Part shown: one piece after another, positions 62,795-64,000 of the stretch
Numbering within the stretch: position 1 is the stretch's first letter
How the letters are laid out: each line of letters opens with the position of its first letter
DNA from: Bacillus sp. FJAT-49711
GTDB lineage: Bacteria; Bacillota; Bacilli; Bacillales; Bacillaceae_C
Assembly: GCF_018343715.1 (NCBI RefSeq)
Contig: NZ_JAGYPL010000001.1
Span: 62,001 to 126,000 of the forward strand
Direction of reading: 5' to 3'
DNA length: 64,000 nt
Program-made: the position numbers and the translations under genes
The notes under the pieces: model-generated
Told to the model about the DNA's origin: nothing
What the model saw: only the letters and a program-made list of their open reading frames with translations
Database searches by the model: none

Positions 62795-64000
62795 ATGAAA
62801 TACAGTGTGGAAATCGTGATTGCTTCGATTATTATAGTCCTTATTTTTTTTGTTGTAGGATATATTATGAGAAAAAAATATTACAAGGATATTGATAAGC
62901 TCGAATCAAGAAAAATGGAACTAATGAATCGTCCCGTCATGGAAGAAATGGCAAAAGTGAAAAAATTAAATATGACGGGTCAAACAGAAGAGATGTTCGA
63001 GCGCTGGCGCGGGATGTGGGATGATATTATTGCAGTTCAACTTCCAAATATCGATGAAATGCTCTTCTATGCAGAAGAATATTCGGATAAATACCGATTC
63101 AATAAGGCGAAAGAAACTCATATAAAAATTGAAAAAATGCTCGGAGATATTGAAGTCCAAATCAATCAAATCCTTGAAGAGTTGGCTGAACTGATTGGCA
63201 GTGAAGAAAAAAACAGGGAAGAAATAGAAGGGCTGCTTGAACAATTTCGTCATTCAAAAAAGAATGTACTTGCTCATCGACATATTTATGGTGTTGCTGC
63301 GGACAAACTAGAGCAGTTGCTTAATGAGATGGGTGAAAAAATTGCCAACTATGAAGAATTGACGAATCACGGTAATTATTTGGATGCACGCAAAGTAGTC
63401 ATTACCCTTGCTTCTGAATTGGAACAACTGATTATAAAAATGGAAAAAATACCTGACTTGCTTACTGAATGTCAAACAGTGATCCCTTCGCAAAAAGGTG
63501 AACTTACAGACGGTTTTCATGAAATGAAGCAGCAAGGTTTTGTATTGGAACATCTGGATATTGATCGAGAGTTTGAAAAACTTGATAAGGAACTTGAGAC
63601 ATATATTGGGTTTCTTAAAGAAACTGAAACGGAAGACGTGGAAAAAGGCTTACAAGAAATAAAAGACAAGATTGAAACGCTGTATGATTTACTTGAAAAA
63701 GAAGTATATGCTAAACATTATATTTTATCGGAAAACGATAATGCTGATAACACAATTCATCAGCTAAAAGAAATAAACGCTGAAATAAGCCGTGAGACAC
63801 AAATTGTTCAACACAGTTATCAACTATTAAATGATGATCTAGAAACGCCTTCCAAGCTTGAAAAGAATTTAAGCCAGCTTTCTAAACGTTTTGAACTATT
63901 AAATGCTAAAATATCTGAAGAAAAAACGGCCTATACTCTTTTAAGCGAAGAATTAAAAGAAATTGACACACAAATTAAAGCATTGCAGCAAGAGCAGAAT
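62795..64000 (+). CDS. ezrA: Septation ring regulator EzrA, 3' end outside window
   Basis: An open frame starting at ATG 62795 (after AGGGGG) runs to the right edge; 402 of an expected 560-570 residues are present. One N-terminal membrane helix (IVIASIIIVLIFFVVGYIM) is followed by an almost continuous set of spectrin-like coiled coils (MEEMAKVKKLNMTGQTEEMF, then FERWRGMWDDI). EzrA anchors to the membrane, limits FtsZ polymerisation and recruits PBP1 to the septum. Because the stop lies outside, ORF listings that need a stop miss it; minus-strand ORFs here are shadows. Confidence 0.94.
   Translation, partial: MKYSVEIVIASIIIVLIFFVVGYIMRKKYYKDIDKLESRKMELMNRPVMEEMAKVKKLNMTGQTEEMFERWRGMWDDIIAVQLPNIDEMLFYAEEYSDKYRFNKAKETHIKIEKMLGDIEVQINQILEELAELIGSEEKNREEIEGLLEQFRHSKKNVLAHRHIYGVAADKLEQLLNEMGEKIANYEELTNHGNYLDARKVVITLASELEQLIIKMEKIPDLLTECQTVIPSQKGELTDGFHEMKQQGFVLEHLDIDREFEKLDKELETYIGFLKETETEDVEKGLQEIKDKIETLYDLLEKEVYAKHYILSENDNADNTIHQLKEINAEISRETQIVQHSYQLLNDDLETPSKLEKNLSQLSKRFELLNAKISEEKTAYTLLSEELKEIDTQIKALQQEQN

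Noticed and set aside
62966-63553. Two minus-strand frames of 95 and 81 codons
   Set aside because: They are antisense to ezrA, which is open from 62795 to the edge.

Overview
The window is chromosomal DNA from an endospore-forming member of the Bacillaceae (low-GC Firmicutes). The main reason is gene order: ytpQ-ytpR ... sftA-murC-ytxG-ytxH ... ccpA-acuC/acuB/acuA-acsA ... tyrS ... rpsD-dgcP-ytsP-refZ-ezrA follows the ytpP-ezrA region of Bacillus subtilis. A YhcN/YlaJ-type spore lipoprotein, two KinB-like kinases, a T-box before tyrS and AT-rich codon use fit this. The genus cannot be fixed from sequence reading alone.

Layout. 1-3.0 kb (minus): an ECF sigma factor, a membrane protein, an ABC ATPase and an ABC-2 permease cut by the window edge. 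3.1-4.5 kb: ytpQ-ytpR. 4.6-16.2 kb: an accessory stretch with aldehyde dehydrogenase, a universal stress protein, a serine hydrolase, small proteins, a NUDIX gene with a nonsense codon, an acetyltransferase, a heavily frameshifted phosphotransferase, a frameshifted IS1182-type transposase, a DinB protein, an esterase, isoaspartyl dipeptidase and the YhcN-like lipoprotein. 16.3-35.9 kb: conserved core (sftA, murC, ytxG, ytxH, a long FtsA-like protein with a repetitive C-terminus, ccpA, acuCBA divergent from acsA, a class A PBP, T-box-tyrS). 35.9-38.5 kb: two tandem paralogous KinB-like kinases. 39-40.3 kb: repeat-rich DNA with an IS1182 fragment. 40.3-54.4 kb: anaerobic nitrate respiration module narGHJI-nreABC-hemerythrin, an IS110 element, narK/narT, moaA, a second hemerythrin and a SEC-C protein. 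56.5 kb: an M23 peptidase without a signal peptide. 57.5-64 kb: rpsD with an S4-type leader, dgcP, a NERD protein followed by three 51-bp hairpin repeats, ytsP, refZ and the first part of ezrA.

How the genes work together. NarGHI is the membrane nitrate reductase, NarJ its chaperone, NarK/NarT moves nitrate or nitrite, and MoaA makes the first molybdopterin intermediate. NreA (nitrate), NreB (oxygen, by a four-cysteine Fe-S site) and NreC form the control system known from Staphylococcus. Pairs of AGGGA/TCCCT-type palindromes with the same 22-bp centre-to-centre spacing lie upstream of both narG and narK, which points to one NreC regulon. AcuA/AcuC set the acetylation state of AcsA, whose target lysine is present at residue 549; CcpA is encoded next door. 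At least four families of dispersed, MITE-like intergenic repeats run through the accessory and intergenic regions.

Findings most worth following: the paired NreC-like sites, the non-coding end of the IS110 element as a candidate bridge RNA, the beta-hairpin-like repeats at the C-terminus of the FtsA-like protein, the 51-bp tandem hairpins behind the NERD gene, and the decaying gene cluster at 8.6-10.6 kb.
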